Below, piece by piece: positions 37,886 through 45,118 of a stretch of 64,000 bases of DNA. Position 1 is the first letter of the stretch; every line of letters begins with the position of its first letter. This stretch comes from CAIYRG01 sp964494505. Its GTDB lineage: Bacteria; Pseudomonadota; Alphaproteobacteria; Micropepsales; Micropepsaceae. Where the stretch lies: assembly GCA_964494505.1 (NCBI GenBank), contig CAZBRO010000026.1, positions 1 to 64,000 on the forward strand, written 5' to 3'. A model generated the notes under the pieces. It was not told the DNA's origin and did not search any database. It saw nothing but the letters and a program-made list of their open reading frames with translations. Both the position numbers and the translations under genes were made by a program.

Positions 37886-38929
37886 TCAATCCAACCCCTG
37901 CAGCGAACCGAGCGGGTTCGTCTTGCCGGATTCGACATCCCGCACGGCTATCGGCGGATAGCCCACCGACGCGTCCGCGCTTCTGTGCCACGCGTCCACC
38001 ACGAGATCGCGCAGCTCCGACGCCCCGGCCGCGAGGCGCCTGGCCGCGAACGTTTTGCCGCTTTCATGCCTTCCGTCGAACGCATCCTCCTTCTGCAACC
38101 GGAAAAGCGGGACCACCTCTTTCTGCGTCGCGATCAGATAGTCGGAGATCCGTTTCTGAATGGCGCAGCGGCAATCGCGATAGGGAGCCATCTCGGCCGG
38201 GATGGCGCTCGCCGGCACCCACGCCCGGATGAACGCCCCCTCGAACGCGGCATGCAGTCAGCGTTCGGTCGCGAAATTCTGCGGATTGGGAAAATTACCC
38301 CAGCCGTCGAAATGCACCGAGACGTGCATCGGCTGGCTGCCATCGCCGACGAAATGCGAAAGAAAGCCCAGATCGCGGATCGTCAAACCCTCTCGCACAT
38401 ACTGATCCTTCAGGAACCAGGTGCGGTCGGAAGGCGTCGTGGCATATTTCGCGCCGGCGATATCGGCCCGCCAATAGGCGAGATCGGTCGAGAGCTGCTC
38501 CCAGGCGTCCGCAATCGCATAGGGAAGATAGCCCGCGCGATATTCGTCCGAACCGGCCGCGCGCAGCGCCGTGTCGTAGGCCTCCCGGTTCGGCGGCAGC
38601 GCGGAAAGCGATGGCCCGCGCCCGGCCTTCAGATCGTCACCGACATTGATGTGGTGGGCGGGATCGGCATCGGAATCGTGCGGTTCGCCCGAGCCCTTGG
38701 AGCGGTCCGGTTCGCGCGAGACTTCGCCGATCTGGCGCGCGGCTTCGGGGGTACGCAGGAATTCCGGCACCTCCAGCGGCAGCGCGCGAGAGGCGATCTC
38801 GCCGATCAGGCGATGCCCGCTGGCGCCCCAGGCGAGCGCCGTCTCGGGCGCTACGAGCGTGACGCACAGACACGCGGCAACCGTGGCCACCACACCCTTG
38901 AGCATCCGAGCCTGTTTCGGTTGGTTCAT
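37886..38929 (-). pseudogene. S1/P1-type nuclease gene interrupted by an in-frame TGA
   Basis: The frame from the ATG at 38929 (GGGGGACA upstream) to the TGA at 37886 encodes a ~347-residue S1/P1 nuclease-family protein, zinc enzymes that cut single-stranded nucleic acids. Signal peptide ends TALA, giving mature Trp34 and His39 (WGASGHRL), then HHINVGDD and FLSHFVGDGSQPMHV as zinc ligands. Codon 224 (38258-38260) is TGA. The frame then continues unbroken with LHAAFEGAFIRAWV, which holds the expected last His-x3-acidic zinc pair. No frameshift is needed, so it is a single nonsense change or a sequencing error. The truncated product would lack the last zinc ligands. Type B palindromes lie on both sides. 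Confidence 0.8.
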
Positions 38930-38940
38930 TGGCTGTCCCC

Positions 38941-39008
38941 CCTCATGCTTCGACAAGCTCAGGATGAGGAACATTATTCTCCCCCCCTTGGCTTGTCGAA
39001 GGGTGAAG
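38941..39008. repeat. Extragenic palindrome pair, type B copy 2
   Basis: Unit CCTCATGCTTCGACAAGCTC followed by AGGATGAGG, an ACATTATT spacer, then a partial second unit (CTTGGCTTGTCGAAGGGTGA). It lies between the dihaem cytochrome stop and the nuclease start, 12 bases before the latter. Confidence 0.8.
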
Positions 39009-39081
39009 GTACGCAGAAAAGACTTCGCCCGCGCGACGCTTTCGCATCGCACGGGCGAATTCCCCAACCCGAGAACGGCTA

Positions 39082-40155
39082 TTATTTCGACGCGGTGCTC
39101 TGATAGGCAACCGTCGCCGGCGCTGGCAGTGACGCCAGGTACGCGGTGATGTTGATCATGTCGTCATTGGTGAGCTTGGAGGCGACCTTCTTCATCAGGT
39201 CGGCCATGTCGCCATGGCGCGCGCCCTGCTGGAAGTCGAAGAGCTGGCGGGCCGTGTAGCTCGGCGAACGCGCGGCGATCGGGGGAACCGAGCCGATGCC
39301 GTTCAGATCGTCGCCATGGCACACCGTGCAGGCGATGGTCTTGCCGTTGCCGCCCGTGGTGACGAGGTCTTTGCCCTTCGCTACCGCACCCTTCGGCACA
39401 TAGGCCGTGAAGGGCGAGTGCGGATTGCGCAGGGTTTCGGTGAACCTCGCATTGTCCGGCACTTCGACGACGCGATTGCCGATGGGCTCCGTGCCGGCCT
39501 GTGCGCCGTCGAGGGGGATCCACATTCCGCCCTGGCTGCGCGTCTTCGGCACCGTGTCGGTTTCGACGACCTTGATCCACGGCGTCCATTTCATGGAGGA
39601 GAAATAGGTCGCGGCGGCCTGAATCTCATCCTCGGTCATGGCCTTGGCGAAGCTGACCATCTGCTGCGTGTTGCCTTTGCGGCGTTCCGCGCTCGCCCGC
39701 ATGTCGTCCTTCATGTCGTGCAGCTGGCGAAGGATGTATTCCTTCGGCAGCGCGGCCGGGCTCGCATTTTCCGAACGCCCCTTGCCGTTGGGATAATGGC
39801 AGAGCGAGCAAGCGACGATGCCGCGTGACTCGTCGCCCTGTGCGACGATGTTGGGCATCTGCGGATGTTCGCTCGGGAACCAGTCGGCAGGCGCCACCCG
39901 CGCGGGCGTGTCGTTGTCGCGGCGGCCGCGGATCTTGTTGAGCGTGAACTTTTGATCCGAGCCGGGGACGCTCAGCATCGTGCCGTCGTCGCGCACCGGG
40001 GCCGGCGGCGTTGCGCCCGGCGGCGCCGGCGGCGGGACGCCATAGGCCCAGGCCGGATAATTCGGGTTGGTCGCAACATTGTCGGCGGCGTAGAGCGCGG
40101 TGAACGTGGCCGCAACGCTACCAATCAGGACTGCGATACCGATGGTTTTTTTCAT
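39082..40155 (-). CDS. Dihaem c-type cytochrome (cytochrome c4-like)
   Basis: A 357-residue exported cytochrome. Signal region TIGIAVLIGSVAATFTALYAAD; then a Pro-rich stretch (PPPAPPGATPPAPVRDD). Haem sites C116-SL-C-H120 and C276-TV-C-H280. Segments EYILRQLHDMKDDMRASAER, TYFSSMKWTPWIKVVETDTV and FTAYVPKGAVAKGKDLVTTG parallel the cytochrome at 8065-8964, so the two are paralogs; this one has ~45 more N-terminal residues. GGGAGGGAAC precedes the ATG at 40155. Periplasmic electron carrier; partner unknown. Confidence 0.85.
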   Translation of the reverse strand: MKKTIGIAVLIGSVAATFTALYAADNVATNPNYPAWAYGVPPPAPPGATPPAPVRDDGTMLSVPGSDQKFTLNKIRGRRDNDTPARVAPADWFPSEHPQMPNIVAQGDESRGIVACSLCHYPNGKGRSENASPAALPKEYILRQLHDMKDDMRASAERRKGNTQQMVSFAKAMTEDEIQAAATYFSSMKWTPWIKVVETDTVPKTRSQGGMWIPLDGAQAGTEPIGNRVVEVPDNARFTETLRNPHSPFTAYVPKGAVAKGKDLVTTGGNGKTIACTVCHGDDLNGIGSVPPIAARSPSYTARQLFDFQQGARHGDMADLMKKVASKLTNDDMINITAYLASLPAPATVAYQSTASK

Positions 40156-40255
40156 GGACAGTTCCCTCCCAAGGACTGGCCTTGATGGTGACACAGGATT
40201 CAGGTTTTTGCCAGCGGGAGTAGAGCGTTCCGGTCACCGGCGCGCCCTGGTCGGC

Positions 40256-41971
40256 TCAGGGCAGGGGCGGGGGTTCCTCGCGGCCCTTGGCCGAGGCCGC
40301 GATGCTGCGAATCAACAGGATGCAGGGGATGATTCCCGCCGCTACGATGGCGAGCGAGGGGGCGGCCGCCCAGGAAAGCCGCTCGTCGGAGGCATAATTG
40401 CTGGCCTTGATGGCGAGCGTGTCGAAATTGAACGGCCGCAGCATCAGGGTCGCCGGCAGTTCCTTCATCACGTCAACGAAGACGAGGAGCGCGCCTGTCA
40501 GCACCGACGGCGCGATCATCGGGAGATAGACCCGCTTCAGCGCATCGAACGGCCCGCGCGCGAGCAGCCGCGCCGCGCCGCCGATGGAGGGCGTCACCCG
40601 CTCGAGCCCCGCCCCGATGCTCTGGAGGGCAACCGCGAGGTAGAGTGCGGTGTAGGCCACCAGCAGCGCCGCGATGCCGCCGGTCAGCACCAGACCCGGC
40701 GAGACGCCGAAGACGGCCTTGGCAAAATCGGCGAACGCATTGTCGAAGGCCGCGAACGGCACCAATACGCCGACCGCGATCACCGACCCCGGCACCGCAT
40801 AGCCGAGCGCGGTAAAGGACGCGGCGCGGCCGGCAATTCCTTTGGGCCGCTCTTTGCGCGCGAAGGCGAGGACGAGCGCGCCCAGTGTGACGATGATTGC
40901 CGCAGCACCCGCGAGCGTCAGCGTGTTGAACACCTGATGCGAGAAATCGCGCGCCGGCCCCCCCGATTGGATCAGAAGCGCGAGCAGGACCAGTGCCGGC
41001 ACCACAAAACCCAGAATGGGCGGCAGCACGCAGGCGATGATCGCCGCCGCCGATTTCAGCGGCGGCAAAGCATAGCGCTCGGGCCGCCGGTCGCGCCGCC
41101 CGGTTTCATGGAAACGCGCGCGCCCGCGCAACAGGCGTTCGGCGATCAGCACCAGCCCGACGAAACCGATCAAGATTGCTGCAAGCTCGCGCGCCGCGGT
41201 CTGGTCGGAAAATGAAAACCACGCGCTGTAAATGCCCGTGGTGAATACCGGCACGCCGAAATAGGAGACGGTGCCGTAATCGGCGAACGTGTTCATCGCG
41301 GCGAGCACGGCGCCTGCGATCAGCGCTGGCCGCGCCAGCGGCAGCGACACGGCTGCGAACGAGGCCCATGGCCCGCGGCCCAGCAATCGCGCGGCTTCCA
41401 GCGCGCTCGCCGATTCGTTCAGGAACCGCGCGCGCGCCAGCAAATACACATAGGGATAGAGCGTGAGGACCAGCATCAGCGCCGCGCCCGGAAGCGAGCG
41501 CACGTCGGGAAACCAGTAATCGCCGGTCTCCCAGCCCGTCGCAGCTTGCAGCGCCTGCTGAACCGGTCCGTAGGCGGACAGAAAATCGGCATAGGCATAG
41601 GCAAGCACATAAGCCGGTGCGGCCATCGGCAAAATGAGGGCGGCTTCCAGCACGCGGCGCCCCGGAAATTCGCACATCGCGGTCAGCCAGGCGGCCGGAA
41701 CCCCGACCATCAGCACGCCGGTCACGACCAGGGCGACCAGCATCAGCGTGTTCCCGGCATATTCCGGCAGCACGGTCTCGGCGAGATGCACAAACACCGC
41801 GCTTTCGCCCGAGAGCAGACTGAAACACACCGACGCAATCGGGATGACGAGCGTCAGCGACAGCAGCAGCGCCACCGCATCGAGCGCCGACAGCCGCGGC
41901 GCAAATCTTCCCTTGCGCGCGCGGGGAGGGGCAGGGGGGGAGGGGGCGATTGCGCCTGATTCTGCGCTCAT
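40256..41971 (-). CDS. Iron(III)-type ABC transporter permease, fused double domain (FbpB-like)
   Basis: A 571-residue inner-membrane permease with two MetI-like halves, as in FbpB/SfuB. EAA-type loops: LEAARLLGRGPWASFAAVSL in the first half and IGGAARLLARGPFDALKRVY in the second. About twelve hydrophobic segments are visible. It is third in a minus-strand group behind a secreted 147-residue protein (gap 10) and a 57-residue membrane protein. It probably works with the Fur-controlled binding protein at 36114 (inference). An FbpC-type ATPase is not in the window. Confidence 0.87.
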   Translation of the reverse strand: MSAESGAIAPSPPAPPRARKGRFAPRLSALDAVALLLSLTLVIPIASVCFSLLSGESAVFVHLAETVLPEYAGNTLMLVALVVTGVLMVGVPAAWLTAMCEFPGRRVLEAALILPMAAPAYVLAYAYADFLSAYGPVQQALQAATGWETGDYWFPDVRSLPGAALMLVLTLYPYVYLLARARFLNESASALEAARLLGRGPWASFAAVSLPLARPALIAGAVLAAMNTFADYGTVSYFGVPVFTTGIYSAWFSFSDQTAARELAAILIGFVGLVLIAERLLRGRARFHETGRRDRRPERYALPPLKSAAAIIACVLPPILGFVVPALVLLALLIQSGGPARDFSHQVFNTLTLAGAAAIIVTLGALVLAFARKERPKGIAGRAASFTALGYAVPGSVIAVGVLVPFAAFDNAFADFAKAVFGVSPGLVLTGGIAALLVAYTALYLAVALQSIGAGLERVTPSIGGAARLLARGPFDALKRVYLPMIAPSVLTGALLVFVDVMKELPATLMLRPFNFDTLAIKASNYASDERLSWAAAPSLAIVAAGIIPCILLIRSIAASAKGREEPPPLP

Positions 41972-41981
41972 CCTGCGCGGA

Positions 41982-42425
41982 TCATTTCTGCACGCGAAGC
42001 TGCACGACCATGGCGTTGCGCGTCACAACGGTCATGCCGTCATATTCGTAATTGCGGATGCCGGGCGGCGAGGTCACGTTCTGCGGCTGGCCCAGCACCA
42101 CCACCACGGCGAGTGCCGACAGCCCGACACGGAGATGGTCGGCCGTTTCGTAGCGCTCGTCGTTGACGGTGATGAGGTCCACGACCCCCGATTTGCCACC
42201 GATCTGAGCGGAAACCTCACCCCACGCATAGACCGTGTCCGTGCCTTCCTTGCGCATGGTGCCGGGAACTCCGACGGAGGCTTCCAGTTCGGCCGCGTTC
42301 ATACCGAGCGCAATCGGTCCGACGCGCTCCCCCGGAATGATCACGGTGTCGCGTGGCGCTGTCGCGGCCGATGCCGCGCCCGACACGCCGATCAAGAAAA
42401 CCAAAGCCTGCAGAACCGAACGCAT
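41982..42425 (-). CDS. Small exported protein of unknown function
   Basis: A 147-residue exported protein. Signal peptide ends GAASA, then ATAPRDTVIIPGERVGPIAL and ELEASVGVPGTMRKEGTDTV. The arrangement 'G-I/V-x-L-G-M ... A/E-L-x-x-x-x-G-x-P' recalls small secreted beta-sheet proteins of the SmpA/BamE-like type, but identity is uncertain. The ATG at 42425 starts 34 bases after the 57-residue membrane protein and ends 10 bases before the iron permease, so all three look like one operon. Confidence 0.6.
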   Translation of the reverse strand: MRSVLQALVFLIGVSGAASAATAPRDTVIIPGERVGPIALGMNAAELEASVGVPGTMRKEGTDTVYAWGEVSAQIGGKSGVVDLITVNDERYETADHLRVGLSALAVVVVLGQPQNVTSPPGIRNYEYDGMTVVTRNAMVVQLRVQK

Positions 42426-42459
42426 GCGAAGCTCGCAAAATCCGTTCCCCGCGGGGAAC

Positions 42460-42633
42460 CTATTCGTTCTTGGCCCGCGCTACGCCGTCTTTGGCGTCCT
42501 CGGGTGTCACGATCTGGGGCCGGGCGGGCTGCACGCCGGCGGCGCGCTCGGCGTAATAGCCGGATGAGTAGTAAAGCACCGCCATCGTGCCGCAAACGAC
42601 GCCTACCGTTCCCCAAAACCACCAGCGTCCCAT
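42460..42633 (-). CDS. Small single-span membrane protein (57 residues)
   Basis: A short gene found by reading the minus strand: MGRWWFWGTVGVVCGTMAVL starts the protein, a membrane helix follows to YYSSGYYAERAAG, and the end is a charged tail EDAKDGVARAKNE before TAG. GAGGA lies 7 nt before the ATG at 42633. It leads an apparent operon with the secreted protein at 41982 and the iron-type permease. I recognise no family; it may be a transporter accessory subunit (inference). Confidence 0.5.
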   Translation of the reverse strand: MGRWWFWGTVGVVCGTMAVLYYSSGYYAERAAGVQPARPQIVTPEDAKDGVARAKNE

Positions 42634-42727
42634 GGAACCGTCCTCATCCGTCCCGGCGTCGCCGAGCGTTTGAGTTTATCGGACCCGGAACCCTTGCTGG
42701 CAAGCGCAAACTGCCCGCTCAAGCCCC

Positions 42728-42799
42728 GTGTGGTGGATTTGAAGTTCCTATGATCGGGATGGCATCTGCATTTAGGAACTTCAAATCCCAAAACCACAC
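42728..42799. repeat. Large inverted repeat 1
   Basis: Perfect 16-bp arms GGATTTGAAGTTCCTA / TAGGAACTTCAAATCC with a 22-base loop, extended by outer GTGTGGT / ACCACAC after a 4-base bulge on one side. No T tract follows. Lies in a 317-base gap (42634-42950) that holds no gene. Confidence 0.85.
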
Positions 42800-42815
42800 T
42801 GGAATCTGCAGGTTG

Positions 42816-42891
42816 CTAGTGTGGCTACGAATCCGAAATTCGCCCTCGGTGCGGCTCCAAGATGCAGCGAATTTCGGATTCGCCACACTAG
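42816..42891. repeat. Large inverted repeat 2
   Basis: Outer arms CTAGTGTGGC / GCCACACTAG (10 bp, perfect) and inner arms GAATCCGAAATTCGC / GCGAATTTCGGATTC (15 bp, perfect) around a 23-base loop, with a 3-base bulge on one side. It shares the AGTGTGG-type ends with repeat 1, which stops 16 bases before. Ends 59 bases upstream of the MmgE/PrpD start. Confidence 0.85.
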
Positions 42892-42950
42892 GTGCAAGGA
42901 GCGCTGAATTGGTCCAAACTGAAAGCCGGTTTCGACGCGAGGAGGGGATT

Positions 42951-44438
42951 ATGGGCAAGGAAAACGGGTACGGACGTTTGACACGGCGGGGCCTGCTGAA
43001 GGCCGGAGGATGGATGGCCTCCGCCACGGTGCCGCTTGGCAGCGCACGAGCCGCATCCGCGCCCGGCGGGGCGACTCCGCCCGGCAAGATCATAGCGACT
43101 CTGTCGGCCTATATGGCCGATGCCGCGAACAAGAAACTCCCCGATTCCGTCGCGGAAAAATCCAAGCAGATGATCCTCGATGCGCTGGCCGCGATGATCT
43201 CCGGGTCGCAATTGCCGCCGGGCAAAATGGCGCTCGGCTTTGCGCGCATGTACCAGGGCGACAAGACCGCCACCATCCCGGCCTCCAACATGCTCTGCGG
43301 GCCCATCGAGGCCGCACTCGTCAACGGCATGCTCGCGCACTCGGACGAGACCGACGACACGCATCCGCCGTCCCAATCCCATCCTGGCTGTTCGGTGGTG
43401 CCTTCCGCACTCGCCGCAGGCGAGAAATTCGGCGCCTCGGGCGAGCGCTTCATGCGCGCGGTGGCGCTCGGTTACGACGTCGGCCCCCGGGTGACCGAGA
43501 CGCTCGGCAAGCTGCAATACATGGTCGCGACCCATCGCAGCACGCATGCGATTTCCGGCACCTTCGGCTCGGCGGCCGCTGCGGGCTGCATGGCCGGGCT
43601 TTCCGCGCAGCAGATGCGCTGGCTCTTGTCCTATACGGCGCAGTCGGCCTCGGGGCTCGCCTCCTGGCAGCGCGACACGCAGCACATCGAGAAGAGCTTC
43701 GATTTCGGCGGTATGCCCGCGCGGAGCGGCATCACGGCAGCACTGCTTGTGCAGGCGGGCGGCACCGCGCTCGACGACATCTTCTCCGGCGCCGACAACT
43801 TCCTCGACGCGTTCAAGCCGATGAACGATCCGAACATGCTGATCGAAGCTTTGGGCGAGCGTTACGAGATCATGCGCACCGATGTGAAGAAATGGACGGT
43901 CGGCGCGCCCATCCAGGCTCCTCTCGATGCCATGGAGAATCTCCTCAAGAAGAACAAGTTCAGCGCCGATCAGGTTCAAAAGGTGGTTGTACGCGTCGCG
44001 ACCGACGAAGCCGGCATCGTCGACAATCGCGAAATCCCCGACATTTCGCTGCAGCATCTCATGGGCGTGATGCTGCTCGACAAGACGGTATCGTTCAAAT
44101 CGGCGCATGATGTCGCCCGCATGAAAGACCCCGCCGTGCTGAAGGAGCGCGCCAAGGTGCAGCTCGTGCGCGACGACGGGCTGGAGAAGCTGATGCCCAA
44201 GCGCGTCGCCGTGGTCGAGGTGACGATGACCGACGGCAAGATGCTCAGCGAGCGTGTCGAGACGGTGCGCGGCACGGCCGGCAATCCGATGACGCGGGAA
44301 GAGATGATCGCGAAGGCGCGCGATTTGTGCGTGCCGGTGTTGGGCGCGGACAAGTTCCAGAAGCTTTCGGACAAGATTTTCGCGCTGGAGACGGTGAAGA
44401 ACGTCGCCGAGCTCCGCCCGCTGCTGCAAACGTCATAG
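42951..44438 (+). CDS. MmgE/PrpD-family protein with Tat signal
   Basis: A 495-residue protein of the MmgE/PrpD superfamily (2-methylcitrate dehydratase and relatives). Family features: KQMILDALAAMISGSQLPPG, ALVNGMLAHSDETDDTHPPS with catalytic-region His, HRSTHAISGTFGSAAAAGCM and KKWTVGAPIQAPLDAMENLL. Unusually, the N-terminus GRLTRRGLLKAGGWMASATV is a twin-arginine signal, so this copy is probably periplasmic, unlike classical PrpD. GAGGAGGGG precedes the ATG at 42951. No prpB/prpC neighbours, so methylcitrate-cycle function is unlikely. Confidence 0.82.
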   Translation: MGKENGYGRLTRRGLLKAGGWMASATVPLGSARAASAPGGATPPGKIIATLSAYMADAANKKLPDSVAEKSKQMILDALAAMISGSQLPPGKMALGFARMYQGDKTATIPASNMLCGPIEAALVNGMLAHSDETDDTHPPSQSHPGCSVVPSALAAGEKFGASGERFMRAVALGYDVGPRVTETLGKLQYMVATHRSTHAISGTFGSAAAAGCMAGLSAQQMRWLLSYTAQSASGLASWQRDTQHIEKSFDFGGMPARSGITAALLVQAGGTALDDIFSGADNFLDAFKPMNDPNMLIEALGERYEIMRTDVKKWTVGAPIQAPLDAMENLLKKNKFSADQVQKVVVRVATDEAGIVDNREIPDISLQHLMGVMLLDKTVSFKSAHDVARMKDPAVLKERAKVQLVRDDGLEKLMPKRVAVVEVTMTDGKMLSERVETVRGTAGNPMTREEMIAKARDLCVPVLGADKFQKLSDKIFALETVKNVAELRPLLQTS

Positions 44439-44471
44439 ACGTCAGGCTCTGGTGTGTGCCTGCGAGAAGGC

Positions 44472-44672
44472 TCAATCCCGAGATCGCTCCTGTTTGTCGT
44501 CATACGAATTGTCCCATTCGAGCTTGCCCATCAGGTCGAGCAAACGTTTCTGCCGCCTTCGCGCAATGAACTCCTGCAGCGCCTTGGTGACGGCCGCCTT
44601 CTTCGTCCGTTCGCCGCTCAGTTCAAGCGCGCGCTTTATCAGTTCGGAATCGATGGACAGGTTCGTAGCCAT
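44472..44672 (-). CDS. VapB-type antitoxin (orphan)
   Basis: A 66-residue protein matching VapB-family antitoxins that neutralise PIN-domain VapC RNases: MATNLSIDSELIKRALELSG, then KKAAVTKALQEFIARRRQKR (ribbon-helix DNA-binding part) and LLDLMGKLEWDNSYDD (toxin-binding tail). GGAGG precedes the ATG at 44672. Normally vapC follows immediately; here the PrpD-like gene comes 34 bases downstream in the opposite sense, so no toxin gene is present. Confidence 0.75.
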   Translation of the reverse strand: MATNLSIDSELIKRALELSGERTKKAAVTKALQEFIARRRQKRLLDLMGKLEWDNSYDDKQERSRD

Positions 44673-45118
44673 GAGCAGACCTCCACGCTTAGGATCACAC
44701 CACAAGGGGCGGCGCAGCCAGCGCCCCTGAAAATCGCGGCGGTCACGCCCCATCTCTCTACGGAATGTTGTCGCCGCAGGAGCGCCATTAAATCGCGTAC
44801 CGGAATGAACCCCTATCGAACTTTGTTCGCCCCCTTATCGACCTTTATGGCACCGATATTGCACCCTTATTTTCCCGAGCATCCGATCCGGATTCCCAAG
44901 GAAAGACTGGAGATTCGTGCGCTGGGACGGCCGCGACCCGGGGGAGGGGGGAGGGATGGTCGCGCGCCCATCTTGCTCACCTCGGCCTCAACCCGCAGAG
45001 TGATGACCCAGAGATAGAGATGCGGAACGGGAACGGTGGAACATCTGGTGCGCGCGCGGGCGCGGGAGCGGAAAATTCTCGATACGCGCTTTTCGCCGTC
45101 CCGCGTTAACCTAGCGCC
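44673..45118 (+). promoter_or_regulatory. Upstream region of the glutamine-synthetase-family gene
   Basis: About 446 bases without a convincing gene. It holds a sigma-54-type promoter (listed separately) and, just 5' of it, CCCTATCGAACTTTGTTCG and CTTATCGACC strings that may be activator sites. An open frame across it on the plus strand has arginine/serine-rich, non-protein-like content. Confidence 0.4.
44848..44863 (+). promoter_or_regulatory. Sigma-54 (RpoN) -24/-12 promoter
   Basis: TGGCACCGATATTGCA matches the TGGCACG-N4-TTGCW consensus at all positions except the seventh base, with exact -24 GG to -12 GC spacing. Transcription would start near 44875, leaving a ~245-base leader before the glutamine-synthetase-family start. 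The nitrogen-related target makes the match credible. Confidence 0.7.

Noticed and set aside
38258..38260. TGA read as selenocysteine in the nuclease gene
   Set aside because: The position is just before a zinc-ligand segment that does not use Cys/Sec in this family, and I see no SECIS-like hairpin immediately downstream; a nonsense mutation or error is simpler.
44673..45118. Plus-strand open frame covering the region before the glutamine-synthetase gene
   Set aside because: No start signal, biased composition, and it covers the sigma-54 promoter; not supported as a gene.
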